Source: Plantago elongata
Taxonomy: Eukaryota; Streptophyta; Magnoliopsida; Lamiales; Plantaginaceae
NCBI GenBank assembly: GCA_036897095.1
Contig: JAYMSP010001954.1
Location: 1-27,472 of the forward strand
Direction: 5' to 3'
DNA length: 27,472 bases
The notes below the pieces were generated by a model. That model searched no databases, was not told where the DNA came from, and saw nothing but the letters and a program-made list of their open reading frames with translations. The position numbers were made by a program, and so were the translations under genes. Positions 18,241-27,472 of the stretch are shown here, piece after piece. Every line of letters begins with the position of its first letter. Position 1 is the first letter of the stretch.

Positions 18241-19010
18241 TTTTTATATTTTTGGGGAGATTTTGAACATATGTTATCTAATTTTTATAACTAAGCATGT
18301 ATTTTAATTTTTATCAATATTTATCTAGTTTTTCATGTTATATCTTTATATTGTGAATTTGTGTTGAGCCGTCTAATTTTTAATATGTATTGTCTAATTT
18401 TTACAACATATTATCTAGTTTTGTAACTATATTGTATAGTTTTATAAATAATCTTGTTTAGTTTTATTACTTGTATATAAATTTCATTCGATGTAATCTA
18501 TAGTCTAGTTTTTACATTATATTGTTCAAATTTTACATTATATTGTTTAATTTATAAAAAGAATTCTTTAATTTTTATATAATATTGAATTTACACTTTT
18601 ATTTAGTTTTGACATTATATTGTCCAGTTTTTACTTGACCCGTTTTATGAATCCGGGTCAAAAGATCCGCGAAAAATCATCAAAAGTTAAGTTGTAAAAA
18701 AAAGATATAATTGTCTAACTTTTACAACATATTGTCTAGTTTTATAAATGATCTTTTTTAGTTTTATTACTTGTACGTATATTTTATTCGGTGCAATCTA
18801 TATTATCTAATTTTTATATTATATTGTCTAACTTTTACATTATAATTTCTAGTTTATAATTGTACATGATATTAAATTTACATTTTTATTTATTTTTTAC
18901 ATTATATTGTCTAGTTTTTACTTGATCCGTTTCTATTGAATCCGGGTCAAAAGATCCATAAAAAGTTATCGAAAATTAAATTGCAAAAAAAAGTATAATT
19001 ATTTAATTTT
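18240..19010. repeat. AT-rich minisatellite (TTGTCTAGTTTTTACATTATA-like) duplicated in tandem
   Basis: A unit of roughly 20 bp built on TTGTCTAGTTTTTACATTA repeats imperfectly through the region. On a larger scale, about 18390-18710 is duplicated at 18711-19010: both halves contain ATTGTCTA..TTTTACAACATATT near the start, TTTTATTACTTGTA in the middle, and ATCCGGGTCAAAAGATCC near the end (18651 and 18940). The offset varies from 289 to 321 bp because of indels. No open frame of note is present. Confidence 0.7.
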
Positions 19011-19660
19011 ATCATTTGAAGGAGACTTTCGAGACTCTCCGAAATATAGAGGTCTCTCACAGGGTGGATTCAACAATTAATCATAATTCCTTAATTTTGT
19101 ATTTGGCTTATTTTCTCCCATGCATCTAAATGCGCCAGAATTCATATATCATACGGTCCATAATTCCGAAATCCTAACTAGTAACCAACGTCTATATTGG
19201 ATTCTCTACTAGGCTGGGCAAATCTGAGTCCAAAAGTAACTGATCACCACATCATTTCTTCACCAGGTTCCACTCCCCGGTCATCATTGGTATTGTTCAT
19301 TCTTGAATCTAATTACAGTCCCAAAATAGTGATTTGTCCAAGTTTTGTAGTTTAAGTTTTATACAAGTAAGAAAATGATTCTTAAAGAAGGGCCCCTTAA
19401 GAAAACACGACCGGTGGTCAGGGTATGGGTTCCCAGGTTATTGTATCTAGACTTCTGGACTTGCAATACTGTACTACTAGTATTGGGCCATTGGCCCATA
19501 ACCACGTGTGGAATTATGATTATCGATTGAGGTAAAAAGGAAAAGAAAGAGAAGGAATGAAGAAGAAAACAAGCATGTAAAGTGAAACTGAGCAGATAGT
19601 AAAAACAAGAGATCAAATTAATAATGTAGAAGAATAACCAAGCAAATACCATAATAAATT
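19011..19660. other. Intergenic spacer, no gene seen
   Basis: Mixed sequence without a recognisable gene. It includes the near-palindrome TGGGCCATTGGCCCA at 19484-19498. A 107-codon minus-strand frame (19682-19359) is low-complexity and hydrophobic and is not credible as a gene. Confidence 0.35.
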
Positions 19661-20200
19661 TGTAACGACGTGAAACTTTCAATTGAGGTGATTACATATG
19701 ACTTGGATCACACACGTCACACTAGTATGATATTGTTCGATTTCACCCGGAGTCCACATGAATTTGTTTTTGCAATCACTAATGCAACATACTAGTTGAG
19801 AGTGGTGGTCTATACATTCATATACGTACATTCATCCCTTCCATCTTTATAGGAAGTGAGATGTTGGGTATTATATCAATTTTACCCTTTAAAAAGTATG
19901 ACATCCTCACAAGTATTCGATGGGGTAACCAGTCCCAAGATCATCCATCCACACCCTTTCAGTTTGAGGACGATACCACCACGATATCATTTGTAACGAC
20001 TTGATTCTTATGGGTTGGCACGATTATGCATGATTTAGGCCACACACATTACACTAGTATGATATTGTCTGATTTAGGTCGGAGTGTACACCGATTTGCC
20101 TTTGACATCATTAAAAAAAGCCTCGAGATATGTCCGTTACCATATACATTATCCCAACTCGTGTACGAATAAGGACAGTTGTAAGTAGTCATTCATCCTG
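19661..20200 (-). mobile_element. Decayed TRIM-like element (two LTR-like repeats with a short interior)
   Basis: Two related segments begin TGTAACGAC at 19661 and 19992, and both contain CACTAGTATGATATTGT about 60 bp in, followed by a similar CGGAGT..ATTTG block. Read on the minus strand, the segment ending at 19992 is followed within about 15 bp by TGGTATCGTCC, which resembles the initiator-Met primer-binding site TGGTATCAGAGC. A purine-rich AAAGGGTAAAAT lies just before the second repeat. This is the order LTR, PBS, short interior, PPT, LTR expected of a TRIM. The LTRs are diverged and the outer edge near 20200 is uncertain. Confidence 0.5.
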
Positions 20201-20740
20201 ATGCTATTCTGAATCCGTTTAAACATTGAACTATTATAAATGAATTGATGAAGTTAAATTTAATATGAATAGCGTTCAAATTCTCCAACCCGAATGAAAC
20301 TTAGGTGGGGGCATATATACATTCATTTTGAGATTAGATAATTTATGCATGATGATTCAGATCTGCAGACAAACTGAATAGAGTCTGGTTAACATCTTAA
20401 TTAATTGCAGGATTTAGATAAGCCCACCGATAATTGTACAATACCTAAGCATTAAAGGAAACATCGTTAATTATTGTCCGGACAAAGCATCAAATCCGAA
20501 TGAAAACCCCATCCAATGATTAAACCCTGAATCTAGACTATAGTACTATTACTAACAGACAAGCCTCTCTCATTAACTCCCAGTTCAATGGATCGGTGCC
20601 ATTTTGCACAATCGTACGTACTATACACTGTTTTCCTTGATATGTACTTTTAATTAATAATTTATATATTACCTTAACAAATATTTTACCTCTTTTATGT
20701 ATGTTTCAGTGGAGGAAGTATCTCGTCTATATAATTTATT
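20201..20740. other. AT-rich spacer, no gene seen
   Basis: Intergenic sequence without a recognisable gene or bounded repeat. Confidence 0.35.
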
Positions 20741-20744
20741 TATA

Positions 20745-20905
20745 AACACACTTAAATTATCAATAAAATTATCAATTTGTTAATTAAAATATCTATATTT
20801 TTAACATTAATTTTTTTATATTAAAACAAGACTTGTTTCATTAATAATATAGACGGTTAATTTATAATATGATTGATTTTATTGGTAATGTGAGCCGTCT
20901 ATAGA
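20745..20905. repeat. Hairpin-prone imperfect inverted repeat (possible MITE)
   Basis: The perfect short palindrome AAACAAGACTTGTTT (20824-20838) sits at the centre. Flanking arms pair imperfectly: the left arm has ATTATCAATAAAAT and ATCTATATT, and the reverse complement of the right arm has ATTACCAATAAAAT and GTCTATATT in the same order. This suggests a foldback element, but AT-richness inflates such matches and no target duplication was found. Confidence 0.35.
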
Positions 20906-22144
20906 TAGATACGTCAACGTCTATCGTAAAACTATCGGAATAATTAGTTAAGGTATGTAAGGACAAAATAGAGCCAGTTATGACAAAATCTGTTTGGCAG
21001 GAATAAAATCCCGAGCCTTTTAAATTTGGTTAATACTGATTTGGTGCCGCATTTTGCACAGTTATTTGTGATTCTTGTTCAAATGAGACCCCCCAACAGC
21101 TTAACACGAGGTGGTTTCCAAGAACCAACCCCCTTTGCCTTTAACCTTTTTCCCAAACAAAAGGTTACCCACACCATAAATTAAACAAACCTAAATTATT
21201 AGTCCACTTTTCCGCTTCGTACAACTCAATCAGTACCTGCCTTGTCCTCTAGTGATCTCTTTCCATTTAGGTGCAATTATCATGTGCTTACCATATCTTT
21301 CATCCACTATACAATAATGTGAGTATGTGACTCATATTCATAGATGATATTTATGCTTGAATTACCTACGTAATTATCTATATCTTATGTTTAATATACA
21401 ATCTTATCCGTTTGAGTAAATGATTTTATAGGAGAAATTGACAAACAGTTGATTAATAAGAAGATACGTATAATAGATCAACTATGAAAAAATGGATTTG
21501 GAAAATAAATAAAAATGGAGTTCATTTAAAGAAATAGTGAATTTCTACTTTTTAAATTTATGTATTAAAAATAGTAAATTGTAAAGACTAAAGATTGTAG
21601 TGAAATGAAAGGAGAATGTAAGAAGCTAAAGCTTTCAAATTTGACAAAAATTGTATAAAATGAGAGCTATCATGGAGTTTAAAACTTGTTAGATTATGCT
21701 ATGAAGTTTCTCGTGAATAGTCTCTTGTGTTACACATTAAAAATCAAAACTTTAGCCTCATAATTCAATTCACATTGAAGTCTCAAAATACAAAAAAAAT
21801 AAAAAAAATGACATATAGAAGTCCATTATGTAAACAAATAAGTTTATGCTTTTTTGGCTCAAATTTAACTTCTGATTAAAAAAACAAAACATCAAGGCAT
21901 GTTATTTGAACTCGCATTGCAATGTCATATGTCCCCAATGTTCATTATCCAAAACTTTGACCTATAGTTCAAGTTGGTCGAAAATACTCAATCTATGGTA
22001 TAAATTAGTTCAGTAAAAATTTATTCAAATTTTTTAACATATTATATGAAGAATCACTATCTATAACAATTGTCGTAAATGTTCCAACCCTAATAGGAGG
22101 TTGCAAATAAATAAATCGCCATACCAAGTTCAAGTAGTACTTAA
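20906..22144. other. Distal upstream region of the MYB gene
   Basis: AT-rich upstream sequence with no gene. A W-box-type TTTGACC occurs at about 21956-21962. I attach no firm regulatory meaning to it without expression data. Confidence 0.35.
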
Positions 22145-22259
22145 GGAACTGATTGATATAGAATTTGATTGGTCATTTTCACTTAAAATAAAAAGATTAT
22201 ATATAAAATATTCAATTTAAATTGAAAAATATTCGTCCACTGCTATCAGAAACATAGCC
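22145..22259 (+). mobile_element. Tourist-like MITE, GGGACTGATT family, in the MYB promoter
   Basis: 115 bp, starting GGAACTGATTGATATAG and ending AACATAGCC, flanked by TAA on the left and TAG on the right. It shares its blocks and length with the other three copies. Its end lies 355 bp upstream of the MYB start codon and about 220 bp upstream of the TATA box. Confidence 0.7.
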
Positions 22260-22478
22260 TAGAAAGTGAAAAAGAAATCCTTAAAGTATGACATTGATGT
22301 GTGGGGTGAAAGTTCATGGAACCTAGCTACCAGGCTGTAAATGTTTTGTAAATCCGCGTTTAGCATCTCAACTCAACCCCACTCCACCCTCCACTCCAGT
22401 CCAAACCACACTCCCATAGTCTCCCATAGTCACATGTTTATTTCATTTTCTATTCCTTTTTCATTATTAATTTCCACT

Positions 22479-22486
22479 TATAAATA
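22479..22486 (+). promoter_or_regulatory. TATA box of the MYB gene
   Basis: TATAAATA lies 136 bp upstream of the MYB start codon. Transcription would be expected about 30 bp downstream, near 22510. The resulting leader of about 100 nt is A/C-rich, poor in G, and contains no upstream ATG. Confidence 0.7.
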
Positions 22487-22614
22487 CTTCTCATCTCACT
22501 AAACAGTATCAACACATCATCCACATTCCACACACTTCTCCATACCAAACTAAACAAACAGAACACATCACCAAACTGATCAACAAGAACAACATACAAC
22601 CATTCTAACAACAA

Positions 22615-23196
22615 ATGGACATTTTCAATCCAACCTCATCAGCAAGCTCCTCTTCCTCGGACACATCCTCCGACTTCTCCCCGAAATCGGAGCGAATCAA
22701 GGGCCCGTGGAGCGCGGAGGAAGACCGAATCCTGACCCGACTAGTCGAACGCTTCGGGGCTAGAAACTGGTCTCTGATAAGTAAATACATAAAAGGTCGG
22801 TCGGGGAAATCTTGTAGGCTCCGTTGGTGCAACCAGCTCTGCCCCACGGTGGAGCACCGCCCGTTCTCCGCCGCGGAGGATGATAAGATCCTGGCGGCGC
22901 ATGAGAAGTACGGGAACCGGTGGGCCACCATTGCGAAGCTTCTGCCGGGAAGGACGGATAATGCGGTGAAGAATCACTGGAATTCGACTCTGAAGAGAAG
23001 GTACTATCAGTTGCAGAAGGAGAAGGAGGTGGAGAATGTTGGTTCTGGGGGGTGTGATTTTGATGAAGAGTGTGATCCGATGACGGAGCTGACGCTTGCG
23101 CCGCCGGGAATGGGCGGCGGAGAGGTGGCGTTTTGGGGTGTGAAGGAGTATGTTGGGTCGTCGTGTTGTGGAGATTCTTTGGGGTTTCATTTGTGA
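22615..23196 (+). CDS. R2R3-MYB transcription factor, subgroup 22 (MYB44/70/73/77)-like, intronless, short
   Basis: Nuclear DNA-binding regulator; subgroup 22 members act in ABA, auxin and stress responses. The 193-codon frame has a Ser-rich N-terminus (7-25), R2 at about 28-78 with W32, W52 and W71, and R3 at about 80-129 with F84, W103 and W122. Subgroup marks are RIKGPWS, GRNW-like GARNWSLIS, SGKSCRLRWCNQL, EHRPFS and GRTDNAVKNHWNSTLKRR. A single exon is usual for this subgroup. Odd: relatives usually run to about 300 residues, while here only about 64 follow R3. Only a weak match to the DPxTxLxLxxPG motif (DPMTELTLAPPG) remains, so the LxLxL repression motif is incomplete. Cys76 replaces the usual Ser in NQLSP. 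The frame is intact, with a TATA box and ATG-free leader, so a working gene is likely. The exact orthologue cannot be chosen. Confidence 0.95.
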   Translation: MDIFNPTSSASSSSSDTSSDFSPKSERIKGPWSAEEDRILTRLVERFGARNWSLISKYIKGRSGKSCRLRWCNQLCPTVEHRPFSAAEDDKILAAHEKYGNRWATIAKLLPGRTDNAVKNHWNSTLKRRYYQLQKEKEVENVGSGGCDFDEECDPMTELTLAPPGMGGGEVAFWGVKEYVGSSCCGDSLGFHL

Positions 23197-24682
23197 TTCA
23201 TTAATTGTGATTATGTTCGTTTTGTTGATGTTACTACTGTGGTAATCCCTCTTAATGACGGTGATTAATTGGCCAAGTTTTATGTCATGATCAACGCGTA
23301 TAATTTTTCCCTCTAGAAAGAAGTGGTTGTGGTCTTGTTTCCGAATTTGTGAGTTGGGTAACGATTCCACATGTGAATTGAAGTGCAAAGTGAAATATCT
23401 GTAATTACAATTACCAGACAATCTGAACTATTCGAGTTATGGTAATTGATCATGTATATTTTCTTAGTATTAGTATAGAATTAGAGTTAATTATCTAAAT
23501 ACGAATTAAGTTTTTATATATATCTTTTAGATAAAAACGTAATTGAGTAGAAGAATTAGAGTGATATGATAAACATCTAATTAGTCTCCTTTAAGTCGGG
23601 TTGAATTTAGATGTGATAAATCATTTAAGGTATACCTGACCAAACCTAACCGAGAAACCAAACTAGAAACATGAAATGAGCCGTGGTGAATGATCAAAAT
23701 AAAGCTAAAAGTTCTAGTACCAACAATTACGGATTCAATTTTTCCAGGATTGCAAAATGGAGAAAGAACCAAGACTTTAATGACAAACTATTGTGGTTAT
23801 GTAACCGTACAATCGGTTCCTGTAGATTTAAGAATCACCAAATGATAGATAGTTGTTAAACTGATTTTTTTTTTTTTTTCTATAGACGGTCAATTAGAGG
23901 TTATGAGTGAGATTTTTGAAAGTGTTTTAATTTGTTTAAAACTTATTTTCAATTGATACCAGTCATTTTTAATTATAATGTTCACAACTTACTTACAAAC
24001 TCAATCTATAAAAGAATTAGACAAAATCAGGATTGGATGTAATTTCGCAACACATATATATTATGAAATTATTAATAAAAAAATCTAACATATAAAGCAA
24101 TTAGATTTTGATGCCTTCACTTTGTGTATACATATTTAATCAATTTATTCAAAACATTGTTAAACATGTAATACAATAATATTTTGAGCACTGGCAAACA
24201 ACAAATCTCATAAGAACCTCAATTTTTGAGTATATTTACATGTGTAGTTTATTTACTCAAACGTCCGGAATAACACAGACTTGGAAATAGTTTATTGGTC
24301 ATGTTTAGAATTATAATCATGAGCCTATATAGTAGGTAAATATATTTTTGTAAATACTCATACTTGCATGCGCTTAACCCCTGTAGATTATAAGGCGATT
24401 ATTTGTTCACGTTTAATGATTAAATATAGACGTAAAATTAAATGTTCAATAGCATATAATCCATTGTATGCTATTAGTGAGGGTACTTGATCGTACAAGA
24501 GGCAGGCTAACTATGTAATTTTCATACCTCCTATCAAAAACAAAAAACCAAAGATAGAAGTTAAAAAATTAAATGGCTGATCCGATCGATGATTACATTT
24601 TAGTCGAGGTCTCTTTGTAACTTCAATCTTCATATGCAATTATACCTACTTCAATATGTGGATGGTGATAATTGCGAACTAA
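23197..24682. other. MYB 3' flank and AT-rich spacer, no gene seen
   Basis: The first 200 bases probably include the MYB 3' UTR. The rest is AT-rich intergenic DNA with a T run of about 15 near 23866-23879. Open frames opposite the MYB gene (22931-22605 and 23421-22741, minus strand) are shadows of its GC-rich coding sequence. Confidence 0.4.
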
Positions 24683-24799
24683 GGGACTGATTAATATAGA
24701 ATTTGAGTGGTCTTTTTTAATTAAAATTAAAATTTTTATATACAAAATATTCTATTTGAGTTGGAAGATGGACGCTCTAACAATATAACAAACAGGACC
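24683..24799 (+). mobile_element. Tourist-like MITE, GGGACTGATT family, with TAA target duplications
   Basis: The best-preserved copy: 117 bp flanked by TAA at 24680-24682 and TAA at 24800-24802. The left end reads GGGACTGATTAATAT and the reverse complement of the right end reads GGTCCTGTTTGTTAT, matching at about 11 of 16 positions when extended by one base. The GGNCCTGTTTG-type TIR and TWA duplication fit PIF/Harbinger (Tourist) MITEs. Confidence 0.75.
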
Positions 24800-24834
24800 T
24801 AAAAGATTGGGTTGATTGGCATGTCACTCAAATG

Positions 24835-24950
24835 GCCATTTGGATGGAATTTTGGTGAAATTGTATTTGTAATGAAATTAAAATGTGATATTTAAAATGT
24901 ATTTAAAGTCAAATCAATGTTCATCGAGTCAAATGGAAGTATTTAAATGC
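24835..24950 (-). mobile_element. Degraded inverted relative of the MITE at 8674-8831
   Basis: Compared with the reverse complement of 8674-8831, this segment keeps CAAATCANTGTTCATCGAG, CAAATGG and TATTTAAAT in order, as well as a CATTTGGATGGA-type block. The TIR ends are lost. It starts about 35 bp after the neighbouring Tourist-like MITE, so two different MITE families sit side by side. Confidence 0.6.
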
Positions 24951-25015
24951 TTGACTATCATCATCCACGGGAGTTTGTTGTTTGATGAGGAAGGGGAAAC
25001 AATACCACATGTTAA
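24951..25015. other. Short spacer before the Ulp1-like remnant
   Basis: No clear feature is present. A different frame here (FDEEGETIPHVKKY, about 24980-25020) could belong to the same decayed gene as the next entry. Confidence 0.25.
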
Positions 25016-25903
25016 GAAATACATCATGGCTTTGAATTCAAGAAAACGGACTCCGTAATATATGAGTCCCACGTTAGAATAATGTCTGGACTGAAACATA
25101 ATCGTAGTTGGAATGACGAGGTTGTGGTGACTCCAATAGTTTCAAGCACCATGAATGCTCGATATACCGCACTAATCAACTGCTATGAAGATTATTACTA
25201 TACTGCAAATGCGAAGGCGTTTTTTTGTAAAAAATTATAATTGGTTTAAGCACCTTTTAATTTGTGTAGACTTCTATTTTTTGGAGTTTGTTTAACTCAA
25301 TTTGGTTGTGATCTTTAGTTACTCTTTTACTTCTTTTGAATTAATTGTTCTATTGTTCTACGATATAGCTTATGTTTGAGCGTTTACTTGCAAAAAAAAA
25401 AAAAAAGTAATAATAATAATTTCGATGAGAAAAACTTATCGTATCTCCATGTAGAAGTCAACGAACATGATTCATTAACAATTATACTTAGTCTTATAAA
25501 AGTTTCTCTCACATTTGGAGGGTCCAAAAAGTCCCCTTCATTTATACTTTTTTTGTGAAACAATAAAAAAGTATATTAAAAAAATAGGAGTCTACACGAG
25601 CATAAGAAATGCTCCTTGCCAAAAGTCAACGGGAGACAAGTTAAGAAGGACAGCCATACGTGCGGTGCATTTGTAATGGCAGTTGCTTTAGGTGTTGGAT
25701 ATGCAAAATCAAATGGTCTACCCTGCTCTAAGCTTGCAAAACAAGAGATAATCGAATTTGCTGTTGTGGGGGAGTACAACAAACTATTTACTGGGATTTG
25801 TCTCGAAGAAGCATTTGAGTATGTCATGTCATGTAAGGCTCCGATCTGGTCCGAACGTCAAGGATTGTGCCGAACATCCAAATATATAAATATATCAAAG
25901 TAA
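25016..25903 (+). pseudogene. Possible broken Ulp1/C48-like cysteine protease remnant
   Basis: Two coding-like stretches share one reading frame. The first (25016-25240, 74 codons, then TAA) contains HNRSWNDEVVV, which resembles the W(L)NDEVI entry motif of Ulp1-type SUMO proteases. The second (about 25583-25903) contains Q-V-K-K-D-S-H-T-C-G-A-F-V, resembling the QxxxxxDCGxF box that carries the catalytic Cys, with Thr in place of Asp. Between them is AT-rich sequence with a poly-A run and no visible HW motif, so the catalytic His region is missing or replaced. Ulp1-like domains are often carried by plant Mutator-like transposons, which would fit this repeat-rich setting. The assignment rests on short motifs and could be wrong; an uncharacterised host gene fragment is the alternative. 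Confidence 0.3.
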
Positions 25904-27472
25904 TAATTATTACAAGCCCAATAATGTACTTTATAACTTGATAAATATAACACACAACTATGAGATCAGCAGCGGAGACAAGTCATAGCCCGTATGTCTG
26001 TCTATCTATCCTGACCTCTCTTCGTGCTCTAAACCTGGAAAATCAAGGTCAAACAGGACGAGCGTAAGTCAACAGACTTAGTGAGGATAATCAAGCAGGT
26101 ATGAAAATGCATGAATGCAACATGATAGCAAACCACCACAACATGCTGATCAGGCAATTTTCAAAATGGGGAAAACCGTAAACACGCAAGCAGGATCATA
26201 GCACATGAAAGGTGCCAGATTCACAGTACTGAAACAGTAACTGTCTTGGGCTGGACCGGCGTGACCGCGCGGGAGTTGCTTTTATGATGGTCATGACTCA
26301 TCGCAACACACTTATTAGACCGTTTGAATAGTCCGGACAAGTAGCGGCGTGACCGCGCGGGAGTTGCTTTTATGATGGTCATGACTCATCGCAACATACT
26401 TATTAGACTGTTTGAATAGTCCGGACAAGTAGCGGCGTGACCGCGCGGGAGTTGCTTTTATGATGGTCATGACTCATCGCAACACACTTATTAGACCGTT
26501 TGAATAGTCTGGACAAGTAGCGGCGTGACCGCGCGAGAGTTGCTTTTATGATAGTCATGACTCATCGCAACACACATATTAGACCGTTTGAATAGTCCGA
26601 GCAAGCAGGTAGGAGCCCGAAAGAATAGCGCTGCAGACCGCTTTATAATTTTTGCCGAACAAGTCGACCACGACGGTTTCCTAAGTTTTTCCAAAACACA
26701 ATGTGGTTGCTTTCAAAAAAATCATTTTCATGCAATGTAATGTATATGGATCATCAAGATAGGATCAGGATGAAATATCAGTAGATAGCTGGAATAATAA
26801 AATGTCAGGTCAATACAAGTCAGCTATCTCCAAAATACGAGTCAACTACAATTCTACAGTCCGTAAACGCAATTAGTAATCGGGTCGGGTCAGTTGGTCG
26901 TCGTCGCGTAGCCGAAGTCAGTGTTAGGCAGACAGATAAGTAAGCAGGGACAGGTACTGGAATTGAAGGTAATGAAAGGTAACAACTTTCCCAGGGCCGG
27001 ATGCCGAAAGCCTGAAATTGCTCACCTTTAAATCGTTCCTTGCTAGTTCTCAGAGTATGAAGTTCCTAGTAAGGAAAATACTACTTAACTTTTACGCATG
27101 AATAATTATAAGACTTCCTTAATATTTTCCCCCAACAGTAATTACAAGCAAGTAACAATTTCGACACGAAGGGCACTTACGCATCTACTTCCCTATAATC
27201 ATGTGAGACCAACCAACGTACTCATTTTACTCCAACAGGTTCAAATGACCTCGTAGACAATTAAATGCATCAACTAGACATAATCAACCTCAAGCCAGCA
27301 AGTATAGGACAAGACAGACTTATTTACTACGGCAATCTGATACGAATAGTGCTATCTTACAGCTTAACTTAACACAGATAATTCAACTTACGCGTAACAG
27401 TCGACCACCGGTCGATATCCACATACGCCGCATACGACACACATGGCTTCACAATGGTTGACGCACAAGCTA
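25904..27472 (-). mobile_element. Probable LTR-region of a Ty3/gypsy-type retrotransposon, partial
   Basis: The base composition becomes more balanced and the style of sequence changes from about 25900 to the window end. On the minus strand, words such as CCTCACTAAGTCTGTTGACTT, GCATGAATGCATTTT-like stretches and a long non-coding run recall the long LTRs of plant Ty3/gypsy (Tekay/Retand-like) elements. An internal tandem array of 88-bp units also fits such LTRs. No gag or pol frame is present and neither LTR end was located; the element would continue beyond the window. The assignment is by resemblance only. Confidence 0.4.
26257..26606. repeat. Four tandem copies of an 88-bp unit
   Basis: Units start at 26257, 26345, 26433 and 26521, exactly 88 bp apart, each beginning CGGCGTGACCGCGCG. 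The first three differ by only a few transitions; the fourth has more changes and its last bases degrade after about 26605. The unit includes GATGGTCATGACTCATCGC and AGACCGTTTGAATAGTCCGG. High identity implies recent expansion or gene conversion. Confidence 0.95.

Noticed and set aside
19359-19682. 107-codon minus-strand frame, hydrophobic
   Set aside because: Composition is driven by T-rich DNA, and it overlaps the edge of the TRIM-like repeat; no family resemblance.
9684-23196. MAPKKK5 and MYB as a co-located signalling module
   Set aside because: Some subgroup-22 MYBs are MPK3/6 substrates, but the genes lie 7 kb apart on opposite strands with many transposon relics between, so co-location is probably chance.
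22741-23421. 226-codon minus-strand open frame opposite the MYB gene
   Set aside because: It overlaps the MYB coding sequence in antisense and reads as low-complexity Arg/Leu/His-rich protein, typical of a shadow of GC-rich coding DNA.

Overview
This is nuclear DNA from a flowering plant, most likely a eudicot. The evidence is multi-exon genes with short GT-AG introns, plant-specific gene families (a MIRO2-type mitochondrial GTPase, a MAPKKK5-type kinase and a subgroup-22 R2R3-MYB), AT-rich intergenic DNA, and many small transposon relics. There are no bacterial operons, CRISPR arrays or phage genes. The species cannot be named from the sequence alone.

Layout. Positions 1-7362 (minus strand) hold a complete 14-exon MIRO2-like gene (644 codons) and its 3' flank. 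Positions 7363-9683 are AT-rich spacer with a degenerate GATGCTTG-type minisatellite, a 158-bp Tourist-like MITE with intact TTA duplications, and one copy of a second MITE family. Positions 9684-15273 (minus) hold a complete 11-exon MAPKKK5-like gene (695 codons). Positions 15274-22614 form a 7-kb gene-free block with a tRNA-derived SINE-like head, a hAT-like element with a Tourist-like MITE nested in it, an AT-rich minisatellite duplicated in tandem, a decayed TRIM-like LTR pair and a hairpin-prone inverted repeat. Positions 22615-23196 (plus) hold an intronless 193-codon MYB gene with a visible TATA box and a MITE in its proximal promoter. Positions 23197-27472 are gene-poor: two adjacent MITEs, a probable broken Ulp1-like protease remnant, and a long stretch that looks like the LTR of a minus-strand Ty3/gypsy-type element carrying four near-identical 88-bp tandem repeats.

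The three genes do not form an obvious functional unit. MIRO2 works at the mitochondrial outer membrane. MAPKKK5 relatives feed the MKK4/5-MPK3/6 cascade. Subgroup-22 MYBs are stress-responsive regulators, and some are MPK3/6 substrates, but the shared neighbourhood looks coincidental. I found no convincing undescribed multi-gene system. The most useful second looks are the small-transposon families (one newly grouped from four copies here), the duplicated minisatellite, the 88-bp array, the lysine loss in the MIRO G4 motif, and the remnant open frame near 25 kb.
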